This document shows, piece after piece, positions 18,957-27,839 of a stretch of DNA of 64,000 nucleotides (position 1 is the stretch's first letter; each line of letters starts with the position of its first letter). The notes beneath the pieces are model-generated. The model was not told where the DNA came from and made no database searches. It was given only the letters and a program-made list of their open reading frames with translations. The DNA is from Oxalobacteraceae bacterium (GTDB taxonomy: Bacteria; Pseudomonadota; Gammaproteobacteria; Burkholderiales; Burkholderiaceae_D), in NCBI GenBank assembly GCA_900299005.1, contig OMID01000031.1:1-64000 (forward strand), in the 5' to 3' direction. The position numbers and the translations under genes were made by a program.

Positions 18957-19751
18957 GTGCCAATGGCGTCCGGACCTGCCTTTTGCGTTTCAATCCATGA
19001 TGTCTCCGCGCCCACCTGGCATGCGTGCGTGCAGTTGATGGAGCGCTTGCCCGTTCTGCGTGAACTTCCGATAACGCTGCTGCTGGTGCCCGACTGGCAT
19101 CGTCAGGGCAATGCCGCTCTGCACGGCGCGGCACCCTTTCATGAGGCCATTGCCGCCATGCAGGCACAGGGTCACGAGCTTTGTTTGCATGGATACACGC
19201 ACTGGGATGAGCAGCCCGCCGGCATGCTGGACTGGTGGAAGCGTCGGATATGGACGCGCTCGGAGGGCGAATTTGCCGCGCTCGATGAGCTGTCTGCTCG
19301 CGAGCGCTTGCGTTTTGGCCTGCGCTGGCTGGCGGCGCAGGGTTGGCAGGCAAAAGGCTTTGTCCCGCCGGCATGGATGATCAATTCGGCGGGAATGAGG
19401 GCAGTGCGGGAGGCGGGATTCGACTACCTGAGCCTGTATCGCGGGTGGCGTCGTCTTGCCGATGGACGAATCATCGATGCACCGACGATCACGTATTCGA
19501 CGCGTCATCCGCTGGGCGATGCGCTTTGGCGAAGTGCGTATTCTCGGCTGGCATTACATGAGCGCGGCATTCCCGTCTTGCGGCTGGCGCTGCATCCCGC
19601 CGACTTGCAGCGTCACGGCAATCTGGCACACGCCAACCGCCTGATCGAGCGATGGCTGGACTATCGGGTAGCGTTGACTGAGTATCAGGCCTACCAGCAG
19701 CGCTTGGCGCCTGGTGCAGTTGTCCACCATGAAAACATCAGGCGCCGGTGA
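18957..19751 (+). CDS. polysaccharide deacetylase-like protein (DUF2334)
   Basis: Protein of 264 residues with NodB-like carbohydrate-esterase features. CVSIHDVSAPTW near residue 10 supplies the catalytic/metal aspartate. LCLHGYTHWDEQ near residue 79 gives the H-x3-H metal pair. FVPPAWMINSAGMRAVREAGFDY matches the DUF2334 core. It has no signal peptide, so it would act on a cytoplasmic glycolipid or sugar rather than on the cell wall. Start GTG 18957 or ATG 18963, directly after the glycosyltransferase stop. The pairing suggests deacetylation of an N-acetylated sugar on the product of that transferase (inference). Confidence 0.7.
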   Translation: MPMASGPAFCVSIHDVSAPTWHACVQLMERLPVLRELPITLLLVPDWHRQGNAALHGAAPFHEAIAAMQAQGHELCLHGYTHWDEQPAGMLDWWKRRIWTRSEGEFAALDELSARERLRFGLRWLAAQGWQAKGFVPPAWMINSAGMRAVREAGFDYLSLYRGWRRLADGRIIDAPTITYSTRHPLGDALWRSAYSRLALHERGIPVLRLALHPADLQRHGNLAHANRLIERWLDYRVALTEYQAYQQRLAPGAVVHHENIRRR

Positions 19752-19868
19752 CAGCTTCAGCAGAAATACTTTCGAATTTCGCATCGCGACTCAGGCAAAT
19801 TCTGAAGAATCAGTGACAAGTCCCTGAATGTATTGACGGAAATTCACTCGGCCGACTATAGTGCCGAG

Positions 19869-20081
19869 ATGGTTTCCGAATTCTCTTCTTTGCTGGACAA
19901 GGTCAGGCAACTGGCCGAGCTGTCTGCTTCATTGCGTTCCGAGAACGCCGAGCTGCGCGCTTCCATGGGAGCGCTGACGGAAGAGAACGCTCGCCTGGCC
20001 GCCCGAATGAAAGAAGCGCATGATCGGGTGGCGGCGCTGATCGATGCCATGCCCGTTCCCAGTGATCAGGAGGCTGCATGA
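19869..20081 (+). CDS. ZapB-like coiled-coil protein
   Basis: Small protein of about 70 residues, almost all coiled coil, with heptads through LLDKVRQLAELSASLRSENAEL and EENARLAARMKEAHDRVAALI. It lies immediately before zapA, overlapping its start (ATGA), and matches the small TIGR02449/ZapB-like proteins found there in beta- and gammaproteobacteria. These are thought to help ZapA organise the FtsZ ring. The start is uncertain: TTG at 19833 would add 12 residues. No strong ribosome site precedes either start. Confidence 0.7.
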   Translation: MVSEFSSLLDKVRQLAELSASLRSENAELRASMGALTEENARLAARMKEAHDRVAALIDAMPVPSDQEAA

Positions 20082-20389
20082 CCACGCTTGACGTCACCAT
20101 CATGGGTCAGCCTTACCGGCTTGCCTGCAAGGAGGGTGAAGAACTCGCGCTGAAGCAAGCAGTCGCTTACCTCGATGAGCGCATGAACACCATTCGCGAT
20201 GCAGGCAAAATCAAAGGCACGGATCGCATCGCGGTGATGGCGGCACTCGGTATTGCTGCTGATTTCCTCGCGTCGCGGAATGCGAGTGGACCCTTCTCGG
20301 CAATGAGCTTGTCCGAGGTGCGGGAGAAGATCACATCAATGAACGCGATCCTTGACACGGCGCTTGCGCCGCAGGAAAAATTGTTCTGA
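20078..20389 (+). CDS. zapA: cell division protein ZapA
   Basis: Cytoplasmic FtsZ-ring-associated protein, 103 residues, the usual length. The N-terminal globular part is LDVTIMGQPYRLACKEGEE, followed by AVAYLDERMNTIRDAGKIKGTDRIAVMAALGIAADFL, the ZapA signature, and a C-terminal helix for tetramerisation. It bundles FtsZ protofilaments. Coupled to the upstream coiled-coil gene by a 4-bp overlap, and followed by the 6S RNA gene, the standard arrangement in proteobacteria. Confidence 0.93.
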   Translation: MTTLDVTIMGQPYRLACKEGEELALKQAVAYLDERMNTIRDAGKIKGTDRIAVMAALGIAADFLASRNASGPFSAMSLSEVREKITSMNAILDTALAPQEKLF

Positions 20390-20414
20390 TTTTTTTTCAA
20401 GTCTCTCGAAAATC

Positions 20415-20443
20415 TTTGACACGAAGGCTGTTTGCGGTAGACT
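20415..20443 (+). promoter_or_regulatory. sigma70 promoter of 6S RNA
   Basis: TTTGAC (20415-20420) and TAGACT (20438-20443) are separated by exactly 17 bp. The -10 box ends 6-7 bp before the predicted 5' end of 6S RNA. Confidence 0.7.
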
Positions 20444-20449
20444 GAGTAC

Positions 20450-20620
20450 TCCTGCCGTGTTCGCGATTGCCATATATTCCTTGAACCATTCACGTGCATA
20501 GGCTGCGGGATTCGTTCAGTAGGCGTGAACGTCGCTCGTCCGACGATCCCAATATTGAACTACTGTAGCCACCTTGAACCGTCAGGTTCAGGATGCCGGC
20601 ACAGCGGCACAGGCGGGGCT
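20450..20620 (+). ncRNA. ssrS: 6S RNA
   Basis: Small RNA of about 170 nt that mimics an open promoter and sequesters sigma70 RNA polymerase. The ends form a closing stem between CUCC-GCC-UGU near 20450-20461 and ACA-GGC-GGGG near 20609-20618. The 3' half contains CACCTTGAACC then GGTTCAGGATGCC and CAGCGGCACAGGCGGGG, clearly matching the conserved 3' arm of E. coli 6S RNA (CACCUUGAACC...GGUUCAAGG...CUGCGGCGGC). It sits directly after zapA, the conserved position, with a good promoter before it and an intrinsic terminator after it. Exact ends are approximate. Confidence 0.88.
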
Positions 20621-20630
20621 TGAACATCGA

Positions 20631-20660
20631 GCGGTTGCATCACGTGCAGCCGCTTTTTTT
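20631..20660 (+). terminator. intrinsic terminator after 6S RNA
   Basis: 9-bp stem GCGGTTGCA / TGCAGCCGC (20631-20639 with 20645-20653, one G-U pair), 5-base loop, then seven T residues. Confidence 0.85.
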
Positions 20661-20717
20661 ATGTGCGCCGCTGACTCGCCAATCCCGACAAAAACGAACG
20701 ACAAGAACCGGAGCAGC

Positions 20718-21188
20718 ATGCGCTACTGGCTGATGAAATCCGAGCCCGACGAGACCAGCATTGATGATGCGCTGACTGCCGAAGGCCGCACGGTTGCCTG
20801 GACTGGCGTTCGCAACTACCAGGCGCGCAATTTCATGCGCGACGAGATGCGTATCGGTGATGGCGTGCTGTTCTATCATTCCAGCTGCCCCGAGCCGGGG
20901 ATCGCCGGGCTGGCCGAAGTGGCGAGTACCCCGTATCCGGATCCCACGCAATTCGATCGTAAAAATCCCTATTACGATCCCGCGTCTGATCCCGCGAATC
21001 CGCGCTGGCTGCTGGTGGATGTTAAGGCCAGACTAAAAACACGATTGATCAGCTTGGCGCAATTGCGTGAGCATGCCGAGCTTGCCGGGATGATCATTCT
21101 TCGACGGGGTAATCGCCTCTCGATCACACCGGTGACGCCGATCGAGTGGCATTTTATTGTCAAGACGCTGGCTGATTGCACTCCTTGA
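20718..21188 (+). CDS. EVE domain-containing protein
   Basis: Cytoplasmic protein of 156 residues that is essentially one EVE domain, a PUA-like fold thought to bind modified RNA or DNA bases. It begins MRYWLMKSEPDETSIDDAL, the family hallmark, followed by WTGVRNYQARNFMRDEM and GDGVLFYHSSCPEPGIAGLAEV. ATG 20718 has GGAG 5 bases upstream. In many betaproteobacteria this gene follows the 6S RNA gene as here. Its cellular role is not established. Confidence 0.92.
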   Translation: MRYWLMKSEPDETSIDDALTAEGRTVAWTGVRNYQARNFMRDEMRIGDGVLFYHSSCPEPGIAGLAEVASTPYPDPTQFDRKNPYYDPASDPANPRWLLVDVKARLKTRLISLAQLREHAELAGMIILRRGNRLSITPVTPIEWHFIVKTLADCTP

Positions 21189-21220
21189 TCATCAACCAGT
21201 CATCGCGCTGAAAGCTGTGC

Positions 21221-22024
21221 ATGGATTTCTTACTGATCATGTCATTTCTGGTGTTGGGTACCTTCACGGGTTTTGCTGCGGGTTTGCTGGGCATCGGCGG
21301 GGGCATGCTGATGGTACCCTTCATTACCATGCTGCTGGCCGCGCGGGGCTTCCCCGAGGAGCTTGTTGTTCATGTCGCTATTGCGACTTCGCTGTCCACC
21401 ATCATGTTCACCTCGCTCTCGTCGGTCCGTGCCCATCACAAGCGGGGCGCCGTGCTGTGGCCGGTCGTGAAACTGCTGGCACCGGGCATCTTGATCGGGT
21501 CCTGGGTAGGGCCGTGGATAGGCGCGAAGCTGAGTTCATCCGGGCTTGCCATGTTCTTCGCGATCTTTGTCGGGTTCTCCGCGACACAAATGCTGTTCGA
21601 CAAAAAGCCCAAGCCCACGCGTGAATTGCCGCCGCCAGCGGGCATGCTGGGTGCGGGTACCGTGATTGGCGTGTTGTCGGGATTGGTCGGAGCAGGCGGC
21701 GGTTTTATTTCCGTCCCCTTCATGACCTGGTGCAATGTGGTGATTCACAATGCAGTGGCCACCAGCGCCGCGCTGGGTTTCCCGATTGCGCTCGCGGGCA
21801 CACTGTCGAATATTTATTTTGGCTTACGAGAACCGGGATTGCCCACTGGCTCATTGGGCTTTATCTACGTGCCCGCGCTGCTGGTCATTTCAGTAGCCAG
21901 CGTGTTCACGGCGCCGCTGGGGGCAAAGACAGCGCATGCCTTGCCGGTCAAGAGTCTGAAAAAAGTATTTGCCATCGTGCTGTACGCGCTGGCCGGCTAT
22001 ATGGCGTACAAAGCATTTCGGTGA
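21221..22024 (+). CDS. TauE/SafE-family sulfite/anion exporter
   Basis: Inner-membrane protein of 267 residues with about 8 hydrophobic helices in two related halves. Each half begins with a glycine-rich repeat: FAAGLLGIGGGMLMVPF near residue 20 and LSGLVGAGGGFISVPF near residue 152. These paired motifs define the TauE/SafE (DUF81) family, which exports sulfite, sulfoacetate or related organosulfur anions. No sulfur-metabolism genes lie nearby, so the substrate is unknown. A short hydrophilic loop with KKPKPTRELPPP joins the halves. Confidence 0.88.
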   Translation: MDFLLIMSFLVLGTFTGFAAGLLGIGGGMLMVPFITMLLAARGFPEELVVHVAIATSLSTIMFTSLSSVRAHHKRGAVLWPVVKLLAPGILIGSWVGPWIGAKLSSSGLAMFFAIFVGFSATQMLFDKKPKPTRELPPPAGMLGAGTVIGVLSGLVGAGGGFISVPFMTWCNVVIHNAVATSAALGFPIALAGTLSNIYFGLREPGLPTGSLGFIYVPALLVISVASVFTAPLGAKTAHALPVKSLKKVFAIVLYALAGYMAYKAFR

Positions 22025-22164
22025 TCCGAGGACTTGAGTAGACACTGAAGAAAACCCCATGTTAGGGCGAGCTGGCATCGCAGTGCGACGCGGGAGCCTG
22101 CCACATCAGGGGCTTGCCGCGATTTCCTAAAGGAGAAATCGTGCGGTGTTTGATTAGCCTTTCC

Positions 22165-23679
22165 TTAACCAAAACGCTCCCGCAATACATTTTTCTGCAC
22201 CTTGCCCATGGTGTTTCGCGGCAGTTCGCTTATCACGTGGACGCGCTTGGGCACTTTGAAGTTGGCGATCTTCTGCTTGAGCGATTCAATGATTACCGCT
22301 TCGGAGAGCACAGCACCCTCGCGAGGCACCACGACGGCGGTGACCGCCTCCCCAAAATCCGTATGACTGACCCCAATGACAGCAGACTCCAGCACGCCGG
22401 GCATCTCATCAATCACCGACTCGATCTCTTTGGGATACACGTTGTAGCCCCCGGAGATAATCAGGTCTTTGCTGCGCCCGACGATGGAGAGATAGCCCTC
22501 ATGATCGAAACGGCCCACATCGCCTGTTTTGAAGTAGCCATCTGCTGTGAATTCTTCAGCAGTTTTTTCGGGCATTTGCCAGTAACCCTTGAAGACGTTG
22601 GGGCCCTTGACCTGGATGTCGCCAATCTCATTGGCAGCGCAGGGCTGACCATCCCCATTCATTACCCGAACCGACACGCCTGGCAGTGACGGGCCGACCG
22701 TGCCTGCCTTGCGCTTCGCTTCGTAGGGATTTGAGGTGAGCATAGCGGTTTCGCTCATGCCGTAGCGTTCAAGAATGGTATGAGAGGTGCGTCGTGCAAA
22801 TTCGTCGAAGGTGTCTGCCAGCAAAGGTGCAGAGCCAGACACGAACAGGCGCATTGATGCGCATACATGGCTGTCGAATGCGGGATCACTCAAGAGCCTG
22901 ACGTAATACGTGGGCACACCCATGAATACCGTGCTTCTGGGCAGATGGCGCAGGACAGCGCCACTGTCAAATTTGGGAAGGAAGATCATCTTGCTGCCGT
23001 TCATGAGGGCGCCATGCGCGGCGACGAATAAGCCATGAATATGGAACAGCGGCAACGCATGCAACAGCACATCGCCGGGCTGCCATCGCCAAGCCTGGTG
23101 CAATACCCGGATGTTCGAGGCCAGATTGCCATGGCTGAGCATCGCGCCCTTGCTGCGCCCCGTCGTGCCCGAGCTATACAAAATTGCCGCAAGATCGTCT
23201 TCACCTTGGTGAACCGTGTTGAAGGTATCCGCATGATGGACGGCACGCGCCAACAGGCTACCGCTGTTGCGGCCCGCTCTGGGCTCGTCAAGTGTGAACA
23301 GATGCTTTGTGCCTTTGCGAAAAGCGATTTGTGACAGCCAGCCAAAGTTCGATGGGGAGCAGACCAGCACGGCGGGCGTCGCGTTGTCGATGAAATAGGC
23401 CATCTCGTCTGCGCGATAGGCGGTGTTCAATGGCAGGTAGATAAAGCCTGCGCGTACCGTCGCCAGGTACAGCATCAATGCTTCAGGTGATTTTTCGACT
23501 TGTGCTGCAATGCGTGAGCCTGCCGGCAGATTCAGGCTGGCTAGTAAATTGGCGATTTTTGCGGTGCCGCGCTCTAGATCGCGCCAGCTGTAGTAATTGC
23601 CATCATGCGTCTCAAGCCAGCAATCATCCAGATCGTGCGGGAAACGTGAGCGAAACAAAGCGTACAGGTTGGCATTCAT
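22165..23679 (-). CDS. matB: malonyl-CoA synthetase (MatB type)
   Basis: ANL-superfamily acid-CoA ligase of 504 residues. The ATP loop is [18 protein letters not shown] near residue 165. [21 protein letters not shown] is characteristic of malonyl/methylmalonyl-CoA synthetases. The hinge [40 protein letters not shown] and the C-terminal catalytic lysine in [12 protein letters not shown] are intact. The N-terminus reads [11 protein letters not shown]. It would make malonyl-CoA from free malonate, ATP and CoA. The start overlaps the lgt stop (ATGA), so it is translated from the LysR-lgt-matB message. No matA (decarboxylase) or malonate carrier is adjacent. Confidence 0.85.
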   Translation of the reverse strand: MNANLYALFRSRFPHDLDDCWLETHDGNYYSWRDLERGTAKIANLLASLNLPAGSRIAAQVEKSPEALMLYLATVRAGFIYLPLNTAYRADEMAYFIDNATPAVLVCSPSNFGWLSQIAFRKGTKHLFTLDEPRAGRNSGSLLARAVHHADTFNTVHQGEDDLAAILYSSGTTGRSKGAMLSHGNLASNIRVLHQAWRWQPGDVLLHALPLFHIHGLFVAAHGALMNGSKMIFLPKFDSGAVLRHLPRSTVFMGVPTYYVRLLSDPAFDSHVCASMRLFVSGSAPLLADTFDEFARRTSHTILERYGMSETAMLTSNPYEAKRKAGTVGPSLPGVSVRVMNGDGQPCAANEIGDIQVKGPNVFKGYWQMPEKTAEEFTADGYFKTGDVGRFDHEGYLSIVGRSKDLIISGGYNVYPKEIESVIDEMPGVLESAVIGVSHTDFGEAVTAVVVPREGAVLSEAVIIESLKQKIANFKVPKRVHVISELPRNTMGKVQKNVLRERFG

Positions 23680-24479
23680 GCGGATGTCTGTGAATTTTTA
23701 TAAGCGATGACAAGCAGGGCCATGCCCAGCATGATCATTGGCAGCGACAAGAGCTGTCCTGCGGAGAGGATCCATGGCCCGATAAAAACTTCATAGTCTG
23801 GTGTGCGGAAGTATTCAGTCATGAAGCGGGCAACGCCGTAGCCCGCAGCAAATACGCCGCTGACGGCCAGATAAGGTCGTGGTTTGCGTGAATAGATCCA
23901 CAGCGCGATGAACAGCAGAACACCGTCGACCAAGGACTGATACAGGGGCGAGGGATGTCGCGGCTGCGTATCGACATTCGGCCATATCATGGCCCACGGC
24001 AGGCTGGCATCGGCGACGCGACCGGGTAATTCGGCATTGATGAAATTCCCGATGCGCCCTGCCGCATAACCCAGCGGGACTAACGGCGCTATCAGGTCCA
24101 TGACCTCCATCAGCCGACGGCCATGAAGCCTTGCCCAGATGCCCATAGCTCCCATTACGCCGAGAAAGCCGCCATGAAATGACATGCCGCCATTCCATAC
24201 GGCGAGTATCTCTTGAGGGTGCTGAAGATAATAATTCGGGTGATAGAACACCACCTCGCCAAGCCGTCCGCCGATGATCACGCCAAGCACACCGTAGGTG
24301 AGCATGTCCTCCAGATCCGCTTTGCTCCAGCCAGCGCTGGCCATGTGCGGTTGTTTGATTCGAATGCGCCCAAGAATGATGAACTGCACGAAAGCAATCA
24401 GGTACATGATCCCGTACCAGCGTATTGCGAGAGGTCCGATGCTAATGGCAATGGGATCAGGCAGCGGATGAATCAGCAT
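23676..24479 (-). CDS. lgt: prolipoprotein diacylglyceryl transferase
   Basis: Inner-membrane enzyme of 267 residues with about 7 helices that attaches diacylglycerol from phosphatidylglycerol to the lipobox cysteine of prolipoproteins. The motif [13 protein letters not shown] is the Lgt signature. [15 protein letters not shown] and [12 protein letters not shown] carry the conserved residues, and [11 protein letters not shown] is the N-terminal helix. It begins immediately after the LysR stop and overlaps the matB start, so the three genes form one transcript. This essential gene is usually near ilvD or thyA in proteobacteria; here ilvD lies divergent across the LysR gene. Confidence 0.96.
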   Translation of the reverse strand: MLIHPLPDPIAISIGPLAIRWYGIMYLIAFVQFIILGRIRIKQPHMASAGWSKADLEDMLTYGVLGVIIGGRLGEVVFYHPNYYLQHPQEILAVWNGGMSFHGGFLGVMGAMGIWARLHGRRLMEVMDLIAPLVPLGYAAGRIGNFINAELPGRVADASLPWAMIWPNVDTQPRHPSPLYQSLVDGVLLFIALWIYSRKPRPYLAVSGVFAAGYGVARFMTEYFRTPDYEVFIGPWILSAGQLLSLPMIMLGMALLVIAYKNSQTSA

Positions 24480-25376
24480 TCAGCGGGTCTTTTGCATCAG
24501 TTCGAGAAAGGCGGCGAGCACCGGCGAGGGATTGTCGCGTCGCCACGCAAGCCCGATTTCCATCAGCGGGCTCGCCTCCCTGAAGGCACGGTACTCCACG
24601 CCCGGGCGCTTGAGGTTGGAGACGGATTGTGGCACAAGTGCGATGCCCATGCCTGCGGAAACAAGGCCAATGATCGTTTGCATCTGTATCGCCTCTTGCC
24701 CGATCAGGGGTGTCACACCCGTATCCCGGAAACATCCCAGTATCTGGTCATGAAAGGCGGGCGCGAGTCTGCGCGGAAAAATGATCAGTGGCAGTCCTGC
24801 GCACTGCGTGAGCGAGATCTTGCCTTGTTGCTGAGCGAGCTTACTGTTTTCTGCAAGCGCCAATACCAGCGGCTCGGTTAGCAGCGGCAGATAGTCAAGT
24901 TCGGATTTGAGCTTGTCGGGCAGCGGGGGGATGAGGATGCCGAGATCGAGCTTGCCCGAAGCCAGCAGATCGACTTGCACGTCGCTGGTGGCTTCCTGCA
25001 AATCGAGCTGCACACCCGGGTAGGCCGTGCGGAACTCGCGCAGCGATTGCGGCAGTACGCTGTAATCCGCGCTAGATACGAAGCCCAGGGACAGCCGTCC
25101 CGATTCGCCGGCAGCGGCCCGCTGCACCACGGATTTCAATCCTTCGGCCTGCAGCAGCAACCGCCGTGCCTCGGGCACGAGAGCGCGTCCGGCCGCAGTG
25201 AGTGCCACACTTCGTCGCGAACGCTCGAACAGCGGTGCGCCCAGTTGTGATTCCAGGGCCTGTATTGCTTGCGAGAGGGGCGGCTGGGTCATGTGCAGCC
25301 GGCGTGCTGCCCGACCGAAGTGCAACTCTTCGGCGACGGATAGGAAGTAGCGAAGCTGACGGAGCTCGGGAATCAT
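24480..25376 (-). CDS. LysR-family transcriptional regulator
   Basis: DNA-binding regulator of 298 residues. The winged helix-turn-helix at the N-terminus reads ELRQLRYFLSVAEELHFGRAARRLHMTQPPLSQAIQALE. The effector-binding domain follows, beginning SGRLSLGFVSSADYSVLPQ. LHFGRAA with the QPPLSQ motif places it in the BenM/CatM-like subgroup that often responds to aromatic or organic acids. The start at 25376 is chosen from the family N-terminus; 36 upstream codons are open but unlike it. It stands divergent to ilvD with 193 bp between starts, and cotranscribed with lgt and matB. Its target could be ilvD, its own operon, or both. Confidence 0.88.
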   Translation of the reverse strand: MIPELRQLRYFLSVAEELHFGRAARRLHMTQPPLSQAIQALESQLGAPLFERSRRSVALTAAGRALVPEARRLLLQAEGLKSVVQRAAAGESGRLSLGFVSSADYSVLPQSLREFRTAYPGVQLDLQEATSDVQVDLLASGKLDLGILIPPLPDKLKSELDYLPLLTEPLVLALAENSKLAQQQGKISLTQCAGLPLIIFPRRLAPAFHDQILGCFRDTGVTPLIGQEAIQMQTIIGLVSAGMGIALVPQSVSNLKRPGVEYRAFREASPLMEIGLAWRRDNPSPVLAAFLELMQKTR

Positions 25377-25434
25377 GGCGGGTAGCGAGTGCGGGCGCGG
25401 CCGTAATCTGCCTGCGCGAGCCTGTGATTCGTAA

Positions 25435-25448
25435 ATTATATTAATAAT
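25435..25448. promoter_or_regulatory. AT-rich dyad in LysR/ilvD intergenic region
   Basis: ATTAT-N4-ATAAT, a perfect 5-bp dyad, lies 16 bp upstream of a TTGACA (25464-25469) that could be the ilvD -35 box; the matching -10 is poor (CATCGT). Its place between the divergent genes suits a LysR-type binding site. This is inference. Confidence 0.35.
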
Positions 25449-25569
25449 GCCAAAATCATATATTTGACAATTGGATGTACGCAAGGCATCGTGTCGGGTT
25501 CGGGCTGTTTGCGCTCGGACAAACCGCGCACAGCCACACCCTCAGGGGACCTTATTTTGGAGAATCCGC

Positions 25570-27243
25570 ATGGCCGGCAATGATCGTTCGAAGAATATTA
25601 CTCAGGGCGTGAACCGCAGCCCGAACCGCTCGATGTATTACGCCATGGGCTATCAGAAGGAAGACTTCAACAAGCCCATGATCGGCATTGCGAATGGCCA
25701 CTCGACCATCACCCCGTGTAATTCAGGTCTGCAGAAACTCGCCGATGCCGCCATCGAGGCGACCCGCGCAGCTGGCGCAAACCCGCAGGTGTTCGGCACG
25801 CCGACCATCTCTGACGGTATGTCGATGGGCACTGAGGGCATGAAGTACTCGCTGATTTCGCGCGAGGTGATTGCCGACTGCATCGAGACTTGCGTGCAGG
25901 GTCAGTGGCTCGATGGTTGCGTGGTGATCGGCGGTTGCGACAAGAACATGCCCGGTGGGATGATTGCGATCGCACGCACCAACGTGCCCAGTATCTATGT
26001 GTATGGTGGCACGATCAAACCCGGTCAATGGAAAGGCCAGACCCTGACCATCGTGTCGGCCTTCGAGGCCGTGGGTCAGTTCACCGCCGGCAAGATGTCC
26101 GAGGAAGATTTCGATGGCGTAGAGCGCAATGCCTGCCCGACCACGGGCTCCTGCGGTGGCATGTTCACCGCCAACACCATGTCTTCGTCCTTCGAGGCGC
26201 TGGGGATGTCGTTGATGTATTCCTCGACCATGGCCAACCCGGACGATGAGAAGACGCAGTCCACTGCAGCGTCGGCGCGCGTACTGGTCGAGGCGGTCAA
26301 AAAGAACCTTCGTCCGCGAGACATCATCACCCGCAAGTCAATCGAAAACGCGGTGGCCGTAATTATGGCAACGGGAGGGTCGACCAATGCAGTACTGCAC
26401 TATCTCGCCATCGCGCACGCCGCCGATGTCGAGTGGACAATTGACGATTTCGAGCGCATGCGCCAAAAGATCCCCGTGATCTGCGACCTCAAACCCTCGG
26501 GTGAATATGTCGCCACCGATCTGCACAAGGCGGGTGGCGTGCCCCAAGTGATGAAGATCCTGCTTAATGCCGGCCTGATGCATGGCGATTGCATGACCAT
26601 CACTGGCAAGACGCTGGCCGAAGAACTCAAGGACGTCCCTGATCTGCCGCCGGCGGGCCAGGATGTGATCCGCACGATCGACAACGCACTGTACAAGCAG
26701 GGCCACCTGGCCATCCTGAAAGGGAATCTCGCCACCGAAGGCTGCGTTGCGAAGATCTCCGGCCTGAAAAACCCGGTCATCACCGGCCCGGCGCGGGTGT
26801 TTGATGACGAGCCCTCGGCGATGGAAGCCATCATCTCCGACAAGATCAAGCCCGGCGACGTCGTGGTACTGCGTTATCTCGGACCCAAGGGGGGGCCGGG
26901 GATGCCCGAAATGCTGTCGCCAACCTCGGCGCTGATTGGTAAAGGGCTGGGCGAATCCGTCGGCCTGATCACCGATGGTCGTTTTTCCGGTGCGACCTGG
27001 GGCATGGTGGTGGGCCATGTTGCGCCAGAGGCTTTTGTTGGTGGCGCGATCGCGCTGGTTCATGAAGGGGATTCGGTCACCATCGATGCCCACCAGCTGC
27101 TGATCCAGCTGAACGTCCCCGAGGAGGAAATCGCGCGCCGCCGCGCGGCATGGAAGGCACCCCAGCCACGCTACACCCGGGGCGTATTGTCTAAGTTTGC
27201 CAAATTGGCATCGACCGCCAGCAAGGGCGCGGTGACGGGCTGA
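25570..27243 (+). CDS. ilvD: dihydroxy-acid dehydratase
   Basis: Fe-S dehydratase of 557 residues that makes the 2-oxo acid precursors of valine, isoleucine, leucine and pantothenate. Cluster and substrate motifs are present: [27 protein letters not shown] and [16 protein letters not shown]. The C-terminus has [24 protein letters not shown]. The length of about 557 is that of the shorter IlvD subgroup. ATG 25570 follows TTGGAGAA; an open frame extends 33 codons upstream but does not match the family. A terminator-like hairpin follows at 27306-27343. Confidence 0.96.
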   Translation: MAGNDRSKNITQGVNRSPNRSMYYAMGYQKEDFNKPMIGIANGHSTITPCNSGLQKLADAAIEATRAAGANPQVFGTPTISDGMSMGTEGMKYSLISREVIADCIETCVQGQWLDGCVVIGGCDKNMPGGMIAIARTNVPSIYVYGGTIKPGQWKGQTLTIVSAFEAVGQFTAGKMSEEDFDGVERNACPTTGSCGGMFTANTMSSSFEALGMSLMYSSTMANPDDEKTQSTAASARVLVEAVKKNLRPRDIITRKSIENAVAVIMATGGSTNAVLHYLAIAHAADVEWTIDDFERMRQKIPVICDLKPSGEYVATDLHKAGGVPQVMKILLNAGLMHGDCMTITGKTLAEELKDVPDLPPAGQDVIRTIDNALYKQGHLAILKGNLATEGCVAKISGLKNPVITGPARVFDDEPSAMEAIISDKIKPGDVVVLRYLGPKGGPGMPEMLSPTSALIGKGLGESVGLITDGRFSGATWGMVVGHVAPEAFVGGAIALVHEGDSVTIDAHQLLIQLNVPEEEIARRRAAWKAPQPRYTRGVLSKFAKLASTASKGAVTG

Positions 27244-27305
27244 TTGTCAAGCGGGGTCTCGGTGAATAAACCGAAAAATTGCCAGCCCACTAATTGGCGC
27301 TCGTA

Positions 27306-27343
27306 AGCGGCAGACCCACGCCCCCCGGTGGTGGCCGCTTTTT
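27306..27343 (+). terminator. probable intrinsic terminator of ilvD
   Basis: AGCGGC (27306-27311) pairs with GCCGCT (27334-27339), with further G-C pairs inside, followed by TTTTT. It lies 63 bp after the ilvD stop. Confidence 0.65.
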
Positions 27344-27457
27344 GTGAACGGATGTAAGGAGCGCCTGCAAGAATCAGGCGTCGGTGATAGATTGCCATCT
27401 GAGCAGGATGACAAAAGCAGGTAAAATCCCACCGTCAACAAATCAATGGAGAGTGAC

Positions 27458-27766
27458 ATGAAACGTATTCTGGTTGCTGTGCTTGCATTCGGCGCGCTGA
27501 TGTCCAACGCAGCATTCGCCAGCGAGCAGCTCGCAAAAGAAAAGAACTGCCTGGCTTGCCACGCAGTCGATAGCAAGCTGGTGGGCCCTGCCTATAAAGA
27601 AGTGGCGGCCAAATACAAGGGCGACAAGAGCGCCGAAGACAAGCTGGCCCAGAAGGTCATGAAAGGTGGCAGCGGCGTCTGGGGCCAAATCCCGATGCCT
27701 GCGAATCCGCAGGTGTCGGCGGCCGAAGCCAAGACGCTGGTGAAGTGGATTTTGTCATTGAAGTAA
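27458..27766 (+). CDS. small class I cytochrome c (c551/c552 type)
   Basis: Periplasmic monohaem cytochrome of 102 residues. The signal peptide MKRILVAVLAFGALMSNAAFA is followed by EQLAKEKNCLACHAV, with the single haem site CLACH. The distal methionine ligand is probably in GQIPMPANPQ. The sequence is close to cytochrome c551/c552, which carries electrons between the bc1 complex and oxidases or nitrogen-oxide reductases. ATG 27458 is preferred to 27446 because GGAGAG then serves as ribosome site and the signal peptide starts cleanly. It stands alone, between two terminators. Confidence 0.93.
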   Translation: MKRILVAVLAFGALMSNAAFASEQLAKEKNCLACHAVDSKLVGPAYKEVAAKYKGDKSAEDKLAQKVMKGGSGVWGQIPMPANPQVSAAEAKTLVKWILSLK

Positions 27767-27784
27767 TCGGCTCATCCGCCCAAG

Positions 27785-27813
27785 AAAAAAGCGCTCTGCG
27801 GAGCGCTTTTTTG
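27785..27813. terminator. bidirectional intrinsic terminator
   Basis: GCGCTC/GAGCGC stem (27791-27796, 27801-27806) with a TGCG loop, flanked by an A-tract on one side and a T-tract on the other. It can end both the cytochrome gene (+) and the binding-protein gene (-). Confidence 0.9.
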
Positions 27814-27839
27814 TTTTCCCGCGAACAGCGCGATATCGT

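Noticed and set aside
22141-22689. + strand frame with an AAAGGAG ribosome site and GTG start, antisense to the matB 3' end
   Set aside because: The Shine-Dalgarno match is striking, but the product is histidine-rich shadow sequence of matB with no recognisable features.
24620-24650. TGGCAC-like sigma54 promoter match in the LysR gene
   Set aside because: Inside coding sequence, spacing and -12 element poor; chance match.
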